Positions 45,538-53,544 of a stretch of 64,000 nucleotides of DNA are shown here, piece by piece. The translations under genes and the position numbers were made by a program. Source of the stretch: DAOSWM01 sp035380045. GTDB lineage: Bacteria; Bacteroidota; Bacteroidia; Bacteroidales; Tenuifilaceae. How positions within the stretch are numbered: position 1 is the first letter of the stretch; every line of letters begins with the position of its first letter. The notes beneath the pieces were generated by a model. That model was not told the origin of the DNA. It was given only the letters and a program-made list of their open reading frames with translations, and ran no database searches. Location of the stretch: contig DAOSWM010000004.1 in NCBI GenBank assembly GCA_035380045.1, forward strand, positions 37,618-101,617, given 5' to 3'.

Positions 45538-45599
45538 CTTAACAAGGAATTGGAAGTGGTTTCGTTAGTAGATTATACAAACGAAACCACATATGAAAT

Positions 45600-46880
45600 T
45601 TACTGAAGTTTAAAAACAATTGGAAACGTGAACTGAACGGCCACATTTTTACCTCTTTGTTTTCCGGGTGCCCATTTGGGGCTGGAATTGATTACTCGTA
45701 ATGCTTCCTCATCAAGAGATGAGTCAACTCCACGCTCAACCTTGGCATCTTTTACATTCCCTTCTGAATCAACAACGAACGAAACGTAAACCCTTCCTTG
45801 AATGCTATTTTTTGCAGCAATATCCGGATACTTTAAGTTTTTCGCTATAAACTCACGAAATTTTACCATGCTTTGTGACTTATCATTTTCAAAAACTGGC
45901 ATTTCCTCAACTACTGTGTAAACAGTTTCGTTGACATCACTTTTATTAATATCTATGTTCTCTTGAGATTTTATTACTACAACCTCATTGTCATCAATCG
46001 ATTCGGTTTTATTACATGAAATAAAAAATACAAAACCGAATGCAAGAGTAAAGGATAGCAGAAGTACGGGGACGAAATATCGTCTGTGTTTTTTTGAGTT
46101 CATCATGGCTAATCGTTTTAATGTTAGTGATTTATTGAAATTATTGCCCAGGGACAGCGCTATCCCGCAAAAGGCCAATGAAACAATTGAATCCATATAT
46201 GCATGCTGATCGGATTTGGAGGTTAACACAATCTGGTCGGCCTGAAACTCGTGAATTTCAACAACCGCTCTTTTCAGCAACCAGTAGAATGGATTAAACC
46301 ATTGAAAAAGACCAATCAGCTCGAGAATAATAATATCAGCAGAGTGATGATGCTTAATGTGCACACTTTCGTGATGAATAATAATGTCAATTTTTTCAGC
46401 AGGTACTTCGTTTGGATTTAGGAAACAGTTGCCAAAAAAGGAGAATGGGGGTAAGGTTTTGGAATGCTCAATTACATATACGCCATGTTTGTATGTTTTC
46501 TTGCCAGTAAATTTTAGAATTCCAATCTTCGAAATTTGAACTACAAATCTGGTAAGTAAGAAAAGTACTGCTAAAAGGTAAATGGCTGATAATATCTCGT
46601 TCCAGCTATAAAACGAAGCACTTTGATTTTGTGTAACAGTAACTTCAGGAATTAGGTATAGTATTGGTAACGAAATAGATGAGAAAGAACTTGGGAATAG
46701 TGAAATAATTGCAGGAACAATAAATGGAAGTAATACTGAAAATAAAATACCCAACATTATGAAATACCTTACTGCTCCAAAGCGATTTACTTTTCTAAGC
46801 AATGTGAACCAAATTAACCAAACAAAAAATATTGATAGGCTAGATTTGGTAATGAACGCTATAAGACTAATTGTTACCAT
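45600..46880 (-). CDS. M56/BlaR1-like peptidase fused to a TonB C-terminal domain
   Basis: 426 residues. Four hydrophobic helices surround an M56 zinc-peptidase domain with HESVH (HExxH) and a downstream Glu in EIHEFQADQIV. A linker carries a short periplasmic stretch, then a TonB_C domain (about 345-425: GRVYVSFVVDSEGNVKDAKVERGV, WAPGKQRGKNV). M56 proteins cleave the BlaI repressor after sensing a signal. The TonB module is a common Bacteroidota addition. It overlaps blaI by 14 bp (46867-46880). Confidence 0.88.
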   Translation of the reverse strand: MVTISLIAFITKSSLSIFFVWLIWFTLLRKVNRFGAVRYFIMLGILFSVLLPFIVPAIISLFPSSFSSISLPILYLIPEVTVTQNQSASFYSWNEILSAIYLLAVLFLLTRFVVQISKIGILKFTGKKTYKHGVYVIEHSKTLPPFSFFGNCFLNPNEVPAEKIDIIIHHESVHIKHHHSADIIILELIGLFQWFNPFYWLLKRAVVEIHEFQADQIVLTSKSDQHAYMDSIVSLAFCGIALSLGNNFNKSLTLKRLAMMNSKKHRRYFVPVLLLSFTLAFGFVFFISCNKTESIDDNEVVVIKSQENIDINKSDVNETVYTVVEEMPVFENDKSQSMVKFREFIAKNLKYPDIAAKNSIQGRVYVSFVVDSEGNVKDAKVERGVDSSLDEEALRVINSSPKWAPGKQRGKNVAVQFTFPIVFKLQ

Positions 46881-47253
46881 CGTACTTTTGTTTTTTTAGT
46901 TCTTCCTTCAGCATGTTAATTATATCTTCCATCTCCTTTACCGACAAATCCTCCTCCTTGGCAAAGAACGAAACCAGCTGGCGATACGAATCGCCAAAGT
47001 AGCTCTTTATAAACCCTTTTAGGAAAGTTCCCGTGTATTCTTTCTTACTAACTAAGGGAAAGTACTCGTGGGTTTTGCCGTAGGCAGTATGATCAACAAA
47101 ACCTTTCTTCTCAAGAATTCTTATAATTGTTGAAACGGTATTGTAGGCAGGTTTGGGTTCGGGCATCTCATCTACCAAATCCTTCACAAATCCTTTCCCT
47201 AACTTCCAAAGAATTTGCATAACCTGTTCCTCTGCTTTTGTTAACTCCTTCAT
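46867..47253 (-). CDS. blaI: BlaI/MecI-family repressor
   Basis: 128 residues from the ATG at 47253. Winged-helix DNA-binding domain (KAEEQVMQILWKLG ... YNTVSTIIRILEKKGFVDH) and a dimerisation tail. BlaI repressors are inactivated by proteolysis from the paired M56 protein, encoded by the next gene, which overlaps by 14 bp. The array of TTAGTT/AACTAA sites 35 bp upstream is the likely autoregulatory operator. The wider target genes are unknown; no beta-lactamase lies nearby. Confidence 0.88.
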   Translation of the reverse strand: MKELTKAEEQVMQILWKLGKGFVKDLVDEMPEPKPAYNTVSTIIRILEKKGFVDHTAYGKTHEYFPLVSKKEYTGTFLKGFIKSYFGDSYRQLVSFFAKEEDLSVKEMEDIINMLKEELKKQKYDGNN

Positions 47254-47287
47254 AGTAAATTTTGTGTTAGTATAACGATACAAATAT

Positions 47288-47323
47288 AACTAATATTTTA
47301 GTTAATTAACTAAAAAATTAGTT
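47288..47323. promoter_or_regulatory. BlaI operator array: four half-sites at exact 10-bp steps
   Basis: AACTAA (47288-47293), TTAGTT (47298-47303), AACTAA (47308-47313), TTAGTT (47318-47323): alternating orientation with starts 10 bp apart. The central pair is inside a perfect 20-bp palindrome (47296-47315). One helical turn spacing puts all half-sites on one face, which suits two BlaI dimers. It lies 35 bp upstream of blaI. Confidence 0.72.
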
Positions 47324-47423
47324 AAATTTTGAAAATATTTTTCATTTACCTGTTTTACTGTATCTTACATTAATAGTTGTAGGTTATTTTTTATTAATTA
47401 GATTTGTAAATAAAAATTTCAGC

Positions 47424-47954
47424 ATGAAATCACTCGTAGTTTACTATTCGGGCAAGGGCAGCAACAAATTTCTGGCGAAACGAATTGCGCAGAATCTTAA
47501 CTGCCAAATTGAAGCAATCAGACCCCGAATGAATGTTTTTCTGCTTTTCCTCATGAATATTCATCTGGGAATTAAACCGTTAAAACTTAAGGTCGAAGAT
47601 TACGATAGAATTATTCTTTGCGGCCCAATATGGATGGGTCGGTTTATTCCTCCCTTGCGAAGTTTTGTGAAGAAGTATAAATCAAAAATTAAGAGTTTAG
47701 TTTTCGTTACCTGCTGCGGCAGTACATACGAAAAAAAGGACGAGAAATTTGGTCATGGTTTTGTTTTCAAAAAGGTGGAAAGTTTGCTCGATGGGAAGTG
47801 CGAGTTTTGTCAGGCTTTCCCTGTAGGAATGGTGCTGCCGGAGGAACACAGGGAGGATCCCGATGCTTTCATGAAAACTCACCTGAACGATGAGAATTTT
47901 AAGGGCGAGATTAGCGAAATATTTGATGGGCTAATTCAGAAGTTAAAACAATAA
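47424..47954 (+). CDS. Flavodoxin family protein
   Basis: 176 residues: an FMN-phosphate loop at the N-terminus (VYYSGKGSNKFLAKRIA), then RIILCGPIWMGRFIPPLRSFV (50s loop) and VFVTCCGSTYEKKDEKFGHG. This is a flavodoxin-like fold, likely FMN-dependent electron transfer or reductase. It is divergent from blaI and could share its operator region. Confidence 0.82.
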   Translation: MKSLVVYYSGKGSNKFLAKRIAQNLNCQIEAIRPRMNVFLLFLMNIHLGIKPLKLKVEDYDRIILCGPIWMGRFIPPLRSFVKKYKSKIKSLVFVTCCGSTYEKKDEKFGHGFVFKKVESLLDGKCEFCQAFPVGMVLPEEHREDPDAFMKTHLNDENFKGEISEIFDGLIQKLKQ

Positions 47955-47964
47955 AATACTAATT

Positions 47965-48450
47965 ATGAGAAAACTTTTTTTCCTTTTATGCCTGGGCTTA
48001 TTCAGTATGCTCGTTTTTTCGCAGGAGCATTCACAAGTGTATAACCCAGATGCCAACGCTAAGGAAGACATAAAAGCAGCAGTTGCCAGAGCGAAAGTTG
48101 AAAATAAGCACGTGCTTATTCAGATAGGAGGGAACTGGTGTCCATGGTGTATTAAGTTTCATCAGTTTGCCACAACCGACCCCAAAGTTGATTCGCTTAT
48201 CAAAGCCGATTACGTTTACCTGCTTTTAAACTACAGCCGCGAAAACAAGAATCTCGATATTCTAAAATCGTTACAGTATCCGCAACGATTTGGATTTCCG
48301 GTTTTTGTAGTTCTTGATGGCGAAGGGAAGCAACTTCATACGCAGGATTCGGGGTTACTTGAACTCGACAAGGGGTATAGCACAAAGAAGGTAGCAACCT
48401 TTCTGAAGAACTGGAACTTTGCTGCCCTTGAACCTTCAAATTATCAATAA
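47965..48450 (+). CDS. Secreted thioredoxin-family protein
   Basis: 161 residues with a signal peptide (ends near VFSQ) and a thioredoxin fold containing the redox motif CPWC (GGNWCPWCIKFHQF). A periplasmic thiol-disulfide or DUF255-like role is likely. It is 10 bp after the flavodoxin gene, probably in one operon. Confidence 0.85.
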   Translation: MRKLFFLLCLGLFSMLVFSQEHSQVYNPDANAKEDIKAAVARAKVENKHVLIQIGGNWCPWCIKFHQFATTDPKVDSLIKADYVYLLLNYSRENKNLDILKSLQYPQRFGFPVFVVLDGEGKQLHTQDSGLLELDKGYSTKKVATFLKNWNFAALEPSNYQ

Positions 48451-48543
48451 TATAAAATAAGCGTCTCAAAAGTTCACTGTGTGATTCAGTAACAGTCTCT
48501 GTAAATTTTAAAATATTATTTGTTAGCTATTAAAAACAAAAGA

Positions 48544-48570
48544 GGCAACTTACATAGTTGCCCCTTTTGT
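48544..48570 (-). terminator. Terminator of the tRNA-Lys transcript
   Basis: On the minus strand, GGCAACT / AGTTGCC (48562-48556 and 48550-48544) with a 5-nt loop is followed by CTCTTTTGTTTTT. It lies just after the second tRNA in transcription order. Confidence 0.75.
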
Positions 48571-48642
48571 GATTCAGCTGGGGCTCGAACCCAGGACCCC
48601 ATCCTTAAAAGGGATGTGCTCTACCAGCTGAGCTACTGAATC
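48570..48642 (-). tRNA. tRNA-Lys (TTT anticodon), copy 1
   Basis: 73-nt gene. Acceptor GATTCAG/CTGAATC, D arm with AGCTCAGCTGGTAGAGC, anticodon arm CATCC-CTTTTAA-GGATG (anticodon TTT), variable loop, T arm with GGGTTCGAGCCC. Discriminator A; CCA is not encoded. Identical to copy 2, 24 nt upstream in transcription order. Confidence 0.95.
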
Positions 48643-48666
48643 GAAAACAAAATATTTCAAAACTTG

Positions 48667-48739
48667 TGATTCAGCTGGGGCTCGAACCCAGGACCCCATC
48701 CTTAAAAGGGATGTGCTCTACCAGCTGAGCTACTGAATC
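48667..48739 (-). tRNA. tRNA-Lys (TTT anticodon), copy 2
   Basis: Same 73-nt sequence as copy 1, as a tandem duplicate with a 24-nt spacer. Both belong to one minus-strand transcript from the promoter at 48826-48856. Confidence 0.95.
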
Positions 48740-48986
48740 GGTTACTTCAAAAAAAAAGGACATCAAAGTCCAAAAGCACATTTTACAACAATGTTCGTGT
48801 GTATGAACCCCTGTAAAAAGAGTTGCAAAATTAGCTTTTTATTGTATTTATACAAATAAAAATCTAAAAAAAAATCCACCAAAAATATCGTCCAATATTA
48901 TGTTCCTAAAATACAGGGTGAAACAAAATTCATTTCGTGTGTTAACAATCATTTGAATTAGTCAGATTAGTATTATGCTCAATTTT
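48740..48986. other. Intergenic region between tRNA-Lys genes and fold-back element
   Basis: AT-rich; holds the tRNA promoter (48826-48856) and otherwise nothing recognised. No protein-coding potential. Confidence 0.6.
48826..48856 (-). promoter_or_regulatory. Promoter of the tRNA-Lys pair
   Basis: On the minus strand: TTTG (48856-48853), 19-nt spacer, TAATTTTG (48833-48826). This is the canonical Bacteroidota TTTG-N19-TAnnTTTG promoter. Start is expected near 48820, about 80 nt before the first tRNA. Confidence 0.7.
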
Positions 48987-49205
48987 AGAAACTGTTTAAA
49001 TTTTCAATTTTGTAGATTTCTCACTTCGTTCGAAATAACAAAGAATAATTTGTGTGGGGTTGTGGGAGGGCGGAATCGCCCGCTTCTTCCGTCCTCCCAC
49101 AACCAATGCTTCGAAAAAACAATGTCATTTCGAACGAAGAGAGAAATCAATTTTTTGATACAGCTTTACATGACATAATTAAAAAACAAAATTTAAACAG
49201 TTTCT
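48987..49205. mobile_element. MITE-like fold-back element, about 219 bp
   Basis: Nested inverted repeats: outer AGAAACTGTTTAAATTTT (48987-49004) with its complement at 49188-49205 (18/18); inner arms 49015-49040 and 49123-49148, each 26 nt with two mismatches, carrying a TTCGTTCGAAATxAC core; apex GGTTGTGGGAGG (49058-49069) against CCTCCCACAACC (49093-49104), extended by CGGAA/TTCCG. No ORF. Noncoding, almost wholly self-complementary: a non-autonomous transposable element or a REP-like repeat. Confidence 0.72.
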
Positions 49206-49317
49206 TAAAATAAAATACCTTTTTGCTGTTACAAAATCAACGTTTGTTCGTCATGTAATAAAGCCAGCTGGTTTGCACAGTTAACCCATTTGTTAAACAC
49301 ATAAAATTCAGAATGAT

Positions 49318-49833
49318 ATGAAAAGATTAGTTTTGCTTGTTGTGATAACTTGTTTCAGCATAATATCTTACGCACAAGTGTCGCCCGATGCAGTTTTTGA
49401 AAAGTATGCCGGAAAAAGCGGCTTCACATCAATTAATTTTAACTCGCAGATTTTCAAACTAATTGCTTTCCTCGATGATTCTGCTGATGAGGATTTGGAA
49501 AGAATCTCTGAAAACCTATCAGGTTTGAAAATTATTGTATGTGAAAGCGATAACCCTGAATTCAGGAAGGACATTAATGCCTTAAGGAACAATAATGGAC
49601 TTGTTAAACTTATGGAAGTTGTTGAAAGCACTAGCAAAGTTAACTTCTATGCAAAGTATGAAAATGGTTTTATTTCTAACCTTGTTCTAATTGCCATGGA
49701 GGAGGGCGAAGATGTGCTGATGTCCATTTCCGGAAAATTTAAAATGGAAGACCTTGCTCAAATGGGCTCGTGCACAAGTTTTGGTTCGAGTAACAGCCAT
49801 ATAGCATTGCTTCGGAATCTGGAAGAAAAGTAA
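49318..49833 (+). CDS. DUF4252 family protein, copy 1
   Basis: 171 residues: signal peptide (ends near ISYAQ) and DUF4252 domain (VFEKYAGKSGFTSINF ... LVLIAMEEGEDVLMSISGKF). Periplasmic or surface protein of unknown function. It is first in a cluster of three DUF4252 genes around an ECF sigma factor gene, the arrangement common in Bacteroidota. Confidence 0.85.
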   Translation: MKRLVLLVVITCFSIISYAQVSPDAVFEKYAGKSGFTSINFNSQIFKLIAFLDDSADEDLERISENLSGLKIIVCESDNPEFRKDINALRNNNGLVKLMEVVESTSKVNFYAKYENGFISNLVLIAMEEGEDVLMSISGKFKMEDLAQMGSCTSFGSSNSHIALLRNLEEK

Positions 49834-49860
49834 AGTCATTTACTAGATTCATCCATTTTG

Positions 49861-49868
49861 TATATTTG
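49861..49868 (+). promoter_or_regulatory. Candidate -7 box upstream of the ECF sigma gene
   Basis: TATATTTG fits TAnnTTTG, 66 bp before the ECF sigma start. No clear -33 element at the expected spacing. Confidence 0.4.
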
Positions 49869-49934
49869 TTGCATACTGGATGGGGATGCTTTATAGAAGT
49901 TACTATTTTTAAGGTTCTGTTTTCTTGAAAATTA

Positions 49935-50447
49935 ATGACCGAAAACGAATTTAATACATACGTAATACCTCTGAGCAGGTTCATTTATTTGTTGTGCTAT
50001 CGATTACTTGAAAACCAATCCGATGCAAAGGATGCTGTACAGGAGGTTTTTATTAAACTTTGGAATCAGAAGGGTAAGTTACTAGAACTTAAAAGTGTTG
50101 AGGCTTACGCTCGTACAATTGCCCGTAATCATTGTTTTGATTTGCTCAGGTTGAAAAAACAGTTCGTTGAAATAAACGAGGAAAGTAATGGAACCATTGT
50201 AAATTTGGTTGATGAAGAGTATAGCACCGACACAAGCTTAAAAGTAAATATGGTGAAATATGCAGTAGCAAAGCTGAATTCGGTTCAACAAAAGGTGTTC
50301 GTAATGCGTGATATTGAAGGGTGTGAATTCGACGAAATTGCCAATGAAATGGGTCTAAGTAGTGAAAATGTTCGTGTAATCGTTTCCCGAGCCCGTAAAA
50401 GTATTCGGGAAATGGTTTCACAAATTCAGAAAAAGCAGGAATTATGA
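49935..50447 (+). CDS. ECF RNA polymerase sigma factor
   Basis: 170 residues. Region 2 (YLLCYRLLENQSDAKDAVQEVFIKLWNQ) and region 4 (QQKVFVMRDIEGCEFDEIANEMGLSSENVRVIVSRARKSI) are clear. It probably controls the DUF4252 genes around it. Its stop overlaps the start of the next gene (ATGA, 50444-50447), the usual sign of sigma/anti-sigma coupling. Confidence 0.92.
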   Translation: MTENEFNTYVIPLSRFIYLLCYRLLENQSDAKDAVQEVFIKLWNQKGKLLELKSVEAYARTIARNHCFDLLRLKKQFVEINEESNGTIVNLVDEEYSTDTSLKVNMVKYAVAKLNSVQQKVFVMRDIEGCEFDEIANEMGLSSENVRVIVSRARKSIREMVSQIQKKQEL

Positions 50448-51028
50448 GCCAGGATTCAAATATTCATAGGATAAAGGAACTTCTTAATCGCTACTATCTC
50501 GGAGAATCAACATTGACAGAGGAGCGAGAAATAAGAGACTATTTTGCAAAGCAAAGTATTCCTGTTGAACTAGAGGAAGATAGGGTTTGCTTCCAGTCGT
50601 TATCCCACTATTCCGATTCAATGGTTCCCGAGAATATTGAAAGTATTGTAAAAAGTGCGATTCAGGATGCCGAAAAGGTTAAGCGTACAAAAAAAAGCAA
50701 GGCATTCATTGTATCGCTTAGCACAGGTATTGCAGCCTCGTTGTTACTTTTTCTTGCCGTTGGCTGGTTTGTAGTAAAGGTTAAAGATAAATATCGCAAC
50801 CAACTTGTTGACACGTACAGCGATCCTAAAATTGCTTTAGAGCAAACCCGGGTTATTCTCCAAAAAATCTCGATTAATATGAATAAAGCATCGGATGAGT
50901 TGCAATACGTTTCCCTAATGGGTGAATCGTTAGAAAAAATTGAACCAATTAATCAGTTGCCAAAGCAGCTGAATCAGGTTTCAAAAGTATGCGTCATTCA
51001 GGATCCGTTGTCGAAGCAAAGTAGGTAA
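50444..51028 (+). CDS. Putative anti-sigma factor, single-pass membrane protein
   Basis: 194 residues: a cytoplasmic N-terminal part (about 1-85, HRIKELLNRYYLGESTLTEEREIRDYF), one membrane helix (about 91-110, SLSTGIAASLLLFLAVGWFVV) and a periplasmic tail. No zinc-binding HxxxCxxC is seen, so this is not the ZAS class. The overlap with the sigma gene and the topology support an anti-sigma role; this is inference from context. Confidence 0.7.
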   Translation: MSQDSNIHRIKELLNRYYLGESTLTEEREIRDYFAKQSIPVELEEDRVCFQSLSHYSDSMVPENIESIVKSAIQDAEKVKRTKKSKAFIVSLSTGIAASLLLFLAVGWFVVKVKDKYRNQLVDTYSDPKIALEQTRVILQKISINMNKASDELQYVSLMGESLEKIEPINQLPKQLNQVSKVCVIQDPLSKQSR

Positions 51029-51078
51029 CATTGGAAGATGCCACGTATGTAAATTTAAACTAACTAATACGAAACACA

Positions 51079-51594
51079 ATGAAAAAAATTTGTTTTACCG
51101 CGCTGTTTGCAATTGTTTGCATATACGCAACAGCACAAACATCACCTGTTGATAAACTCTTTGACAAGTATTCGGGTAAAGAGGGGTACACTTCGGTTTA
51201 CATATCGAAGTACATGTTTAGCATGTTCGCTTCAATTGATCCGGATGATAAGGAACTTCAAAGCATTATGAACGGCTTATCGAGCATAAAAATTATCGCA
51301 ACCGATTCTCCTCAAGTGGGAGTGAATTTTTATAAAGAAGTTATTAATGAGTTGCCTGTTAGCGAATATAAGGAGTTAATGGTGGTGAAAGAAAAAGACC
51401 AGGATATTAAATTTATGGTTAAGGATTCGAAAGGTGTTATAACAGAGTTAATTATGTTGGTTGGTGGAATTGATAATGCTTTGATTAGCATTCAAGGGGA
51501 TAATATTAACTTGAAAACTATATCAAACATATCGAAATCGATGCAGATTGATGAGTTAGAGAATCTGGAGAAAATCAATGAAGAGAAGGAGTAG
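51079..51594 (+). CDS. DUF4252 family protein, copy 2
   Basis: 171 residues, the same length as copy 1. Signal peptide (ends near TATAQ) and the DUF4252 domain (LFDKYSGKEGYTSVYIS ... SIQGDNINLKTISNIS). It is a paralogue of copy 1 and lies 50 bp after the anti-sigma gene. Confidence 0.83.
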   Translation: MKKICFTALFAIVCIYATAQTSPVDKLFDKYSGKEGYTSVYISKYMFSMFASIDPDDKELQSIMNGLSSIKIIATDSPQVGVNFYKEVINELPVSEYKELMVVKEKDQDIKFMVKDSKGVITELIMLVGGIDNALISIQGDNINLKTISNISKSMQIDELENLEKINEEKE

Positions 51595-51621
51595 GCCAAC
51601 CTGGTAATTAGTTTAACTGAT

Positions 51622-51669
51622 TATAGTGCGCGTAGTGTTTTTTTTCTAACGCTAGGCGCATTATATTTG
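51622..51669 (+). promoter_or_regulatory. Imperfect 18-bp dyad overlapping a TAnnTTTG box
   Basis: Arms at 51622-51639 and 51648-51665 match at 15 of 18 positions, two of the rest being G-T. A TATATTTG box (51662-51669), fitting the Bacteroidota -7 consensus, overlaps the right arm and lies 16 bp before the start at 51686. The T-run is in the loop, so this is not a canonical terminator; an operator over a promoter is more likely. Confidence 0.45.
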
Positions 51670-51685
51670 CGGAAAATCATATTCT

Positions 51686-52228
51686 ATGCAAATTAAAAGT
51701 ATTCTAGTTTTTCCGCTAGTTTTTCTGTTTCTTCAGGTTTTCGTACAATGTTCACCTGAACAGGAAATTGAAAAATCATCGTTCGATATATACAAAAAGT
51801 ATAGTAAAATTGATGGTGCAGAGGTTTTTTCGTTACCCCCTCAGCTGGTTTCTGTTTTTCTTGATGATGAAACAACTGGCAATCCTGAAATAAAAGATTT
51901 ACTGCAAGATGTAAAATTTCTTACACTACTAATGATTCCTAACAAAGGCAAAACAAAAGAAAGTATTCAATTTGCTAGTATTAGTCATGAACTAAAAGAG
52001 CTCAACTACGTTGATTTAACCATGGTGAACAATGGGAATGAGATTGTTAAAGTAAAAATTCTGCGTGATTCATCGAGTATTGAAGAGTTGGTTGTGCTTA
52101 TTTCAAATTATGAAACACTTTTTTGCGTTAGTTTTATTGGTGAAATTCAGATGAATAAAATTGTAAACCTCACAAAACCAGAAAACATGATAGCAATCTC
52201 CAACCTCAATCGTTTGTCCAACAAATAA
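51686..52228 (+). CDS. DUF4252-like lipoprotein, copy 3
   Basis: 180 residues: lipoprotein signal (LFLQVFVQC) and a diverged DUF4252 domain (FDIYKKYSKIDGAEVFSLPPQLVSVF ... NKIVNLTKPENMIAISN). Unlike copies 1 and 2 it is lipid-anchored. It may have its own promoter (51662-51669). Confidence 0.75.
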   Translation: MQIKSILVFPLVFLFLQVFVQCSPEQEIEKSSFDIYKKYSKIDGAEVFSLPPQLVSVFLDDETTGNPEIKDLLQDVKFLTLLMIPNKGKTKESIQFASISHELKELNYVDLTMVNNGNEIVKVKILRDSSSIEELVVLISNYETLFCVSFIGEIQMNKIVNLTKPENMIAISNLNRLSNK

Positions 52229-52303
52229 TTTTTTTATTTTTGGAATAAATGGCAAAGATTTTGATACTTTAAAATGATTAATAACATTATTAAATAATCA
52301 GAC

Positions 52304-53443
52304 ATGAGAAAGCAAATTCATAAGTTAACTTTTCTACTGGCATTCCTGCTGGTTACAATAGTTTCGTGTAACAAAACCGAAGAACCGGAACCCCTTAACA
52401 AAGAGGAGGCTGTTGAGGTGTTGAATTCTTTGGGTACTGAAATGGGGCAGACCATGGGTGAAATGATGGCATCGCCGAGCATGGTTGCGCTCACCAACTT
52501 CATGTTTTTAATGAATTTTGGTCAGGAGAATCCAGAAATGGCATTGCTGCCAAGTGCTATTGAAAGTATTGTGAAGTTAGATGCTGGGCAAGTAAAACAA
52601 ATTCCTTCAAAGCTAATGCTTGATGATGATGGTATGGGTATTTTAGATTCTCTAGGAACCTTCACATGGAATTTCACAACCTACTCGTGGGATTACTCTC
52701 AGGAACCCGCAGATAAATTGATATATATTTTCCCATCAACTCCAGAATCAACTGAAAATGATGCTACGTTAACCATCTCAAACTTTGAATTTGTAACATC
52801 CCTTGAGGATATTTTCCCTGTGTCATTTGAAGTTTCTTTGGTGGTTGAAACGGAAGAGATTCTATCGTTAAGTTATATCGCCACGGTGAACGAAGCTGAG
52901 CTTAGCGGGATAACACTTGAGCTCATCATGGCACCATTTGATTTTAACTTAAATCTTGCAATCACTATTCAATCGAATGGAGCCCTAGTTGCATTCAACC
53001 ATGAATTCAAGAAAGATGGTGTTAAAATTATGTCATCCAACATTGAGGTTCTGATGGAGGGAATGACATCGTTCAATATATTTAATTTAGTCGACGAAGG
53101 AGAAGATGAGAGTGAAGATGATGAGGAAGAACCATTGCCTGCCTACGTAAGGGGGTTTTTCCAGTTTGGACAAGTAAAGGCTCAACTCGATTTACTTACT
53201 AAGGATTACTTGTTGGCATTAACCGATGAATCATCGCCCGAAGAGCAAACCAGCGCCGCCAATGCAAATCTGAAGATTACATTATACACTTATCCACAGG
53301 GAGCAGAAATAGGTGATATTGTTTGGCAGTGGGATAGCGAGGAAGAATCAATAGTACCCTACATTCTTTTCAGCGATGGAACAACACAACCTCTATATGA
53401 CTTTTTCCCCGAAGGGCTTTTAGAGGAATTTGTTTTTGATTAA
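52304..53443 (+). CDS. Hypothetical lipoprotein with acidic stretch
   Basis: 379 residues: lipoprotein signal (LLVTIVSCNK), a mixed domain with many hydrophobic strands, and a Glu/Asp-rich segment (DEGEDESEDDEEE) near residue 265 that splits it in two halves. I do not recognise the family. A terminator follows, so this is the last gene of the ECF cluster region. Confidence 0.65.
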   Translation: MRKQIHKLTFLLAFLLVTIVSCNKTEEPEPLNKEEAVEVLNSLGTEMGQTMGEMMASPSMVALTNFMFLMNFGQENPEMALLPSAIESIVKLDAGQVKQIPSKLMLDDDGMGILDSLGTFTWNFTTYSWDYSQEPADKLIYIFPSTPESTENDATLTISNFEFVTSLEDIFPVSFEVSLVVETEEILSLSYIATVNEAELSGITLELIMAPFDFNLNLAITIQSNGALVAFNHEFKKDGVKIMSSNIEVLMEGMTSFNIFNLVDEGEDESEDDEEEPLPAYVRGFFQFGQVKAQLDLLTKDYLLALTDESSPEEQTSAANANLKITLYTYPQGAEIGDIVWQWDSEEESIVPYILFSDGTTQPLYDFFPEGLLEEFVFD

Positions 53444-53465
53444 AAAATGATTTCTTTATTACATC

Positions 53466-53498
53466 AAAAGGGGTTGGCTACTGTCAACCCTTTTTTTT
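53466..53498 (+). terminator. Rho-independent terminator after the hypothetical lipoprotein
   Basis: GGGTTG (53471-53476), loop of 8, CAACCC (53485-53490), then eight T. Confidence 0.85.
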
Positions 53499-53544
53499 TA
53501 CACTTGTTTTTTTTATCTTTCATGCGGAAATATTAACTTGTTGT

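Noticed and set aside
48570..48739. Direct repeats of about 73 bp as a CRISPR
   Set aside because: They are two tRNA-Lys genes with full cloverleaf folds.
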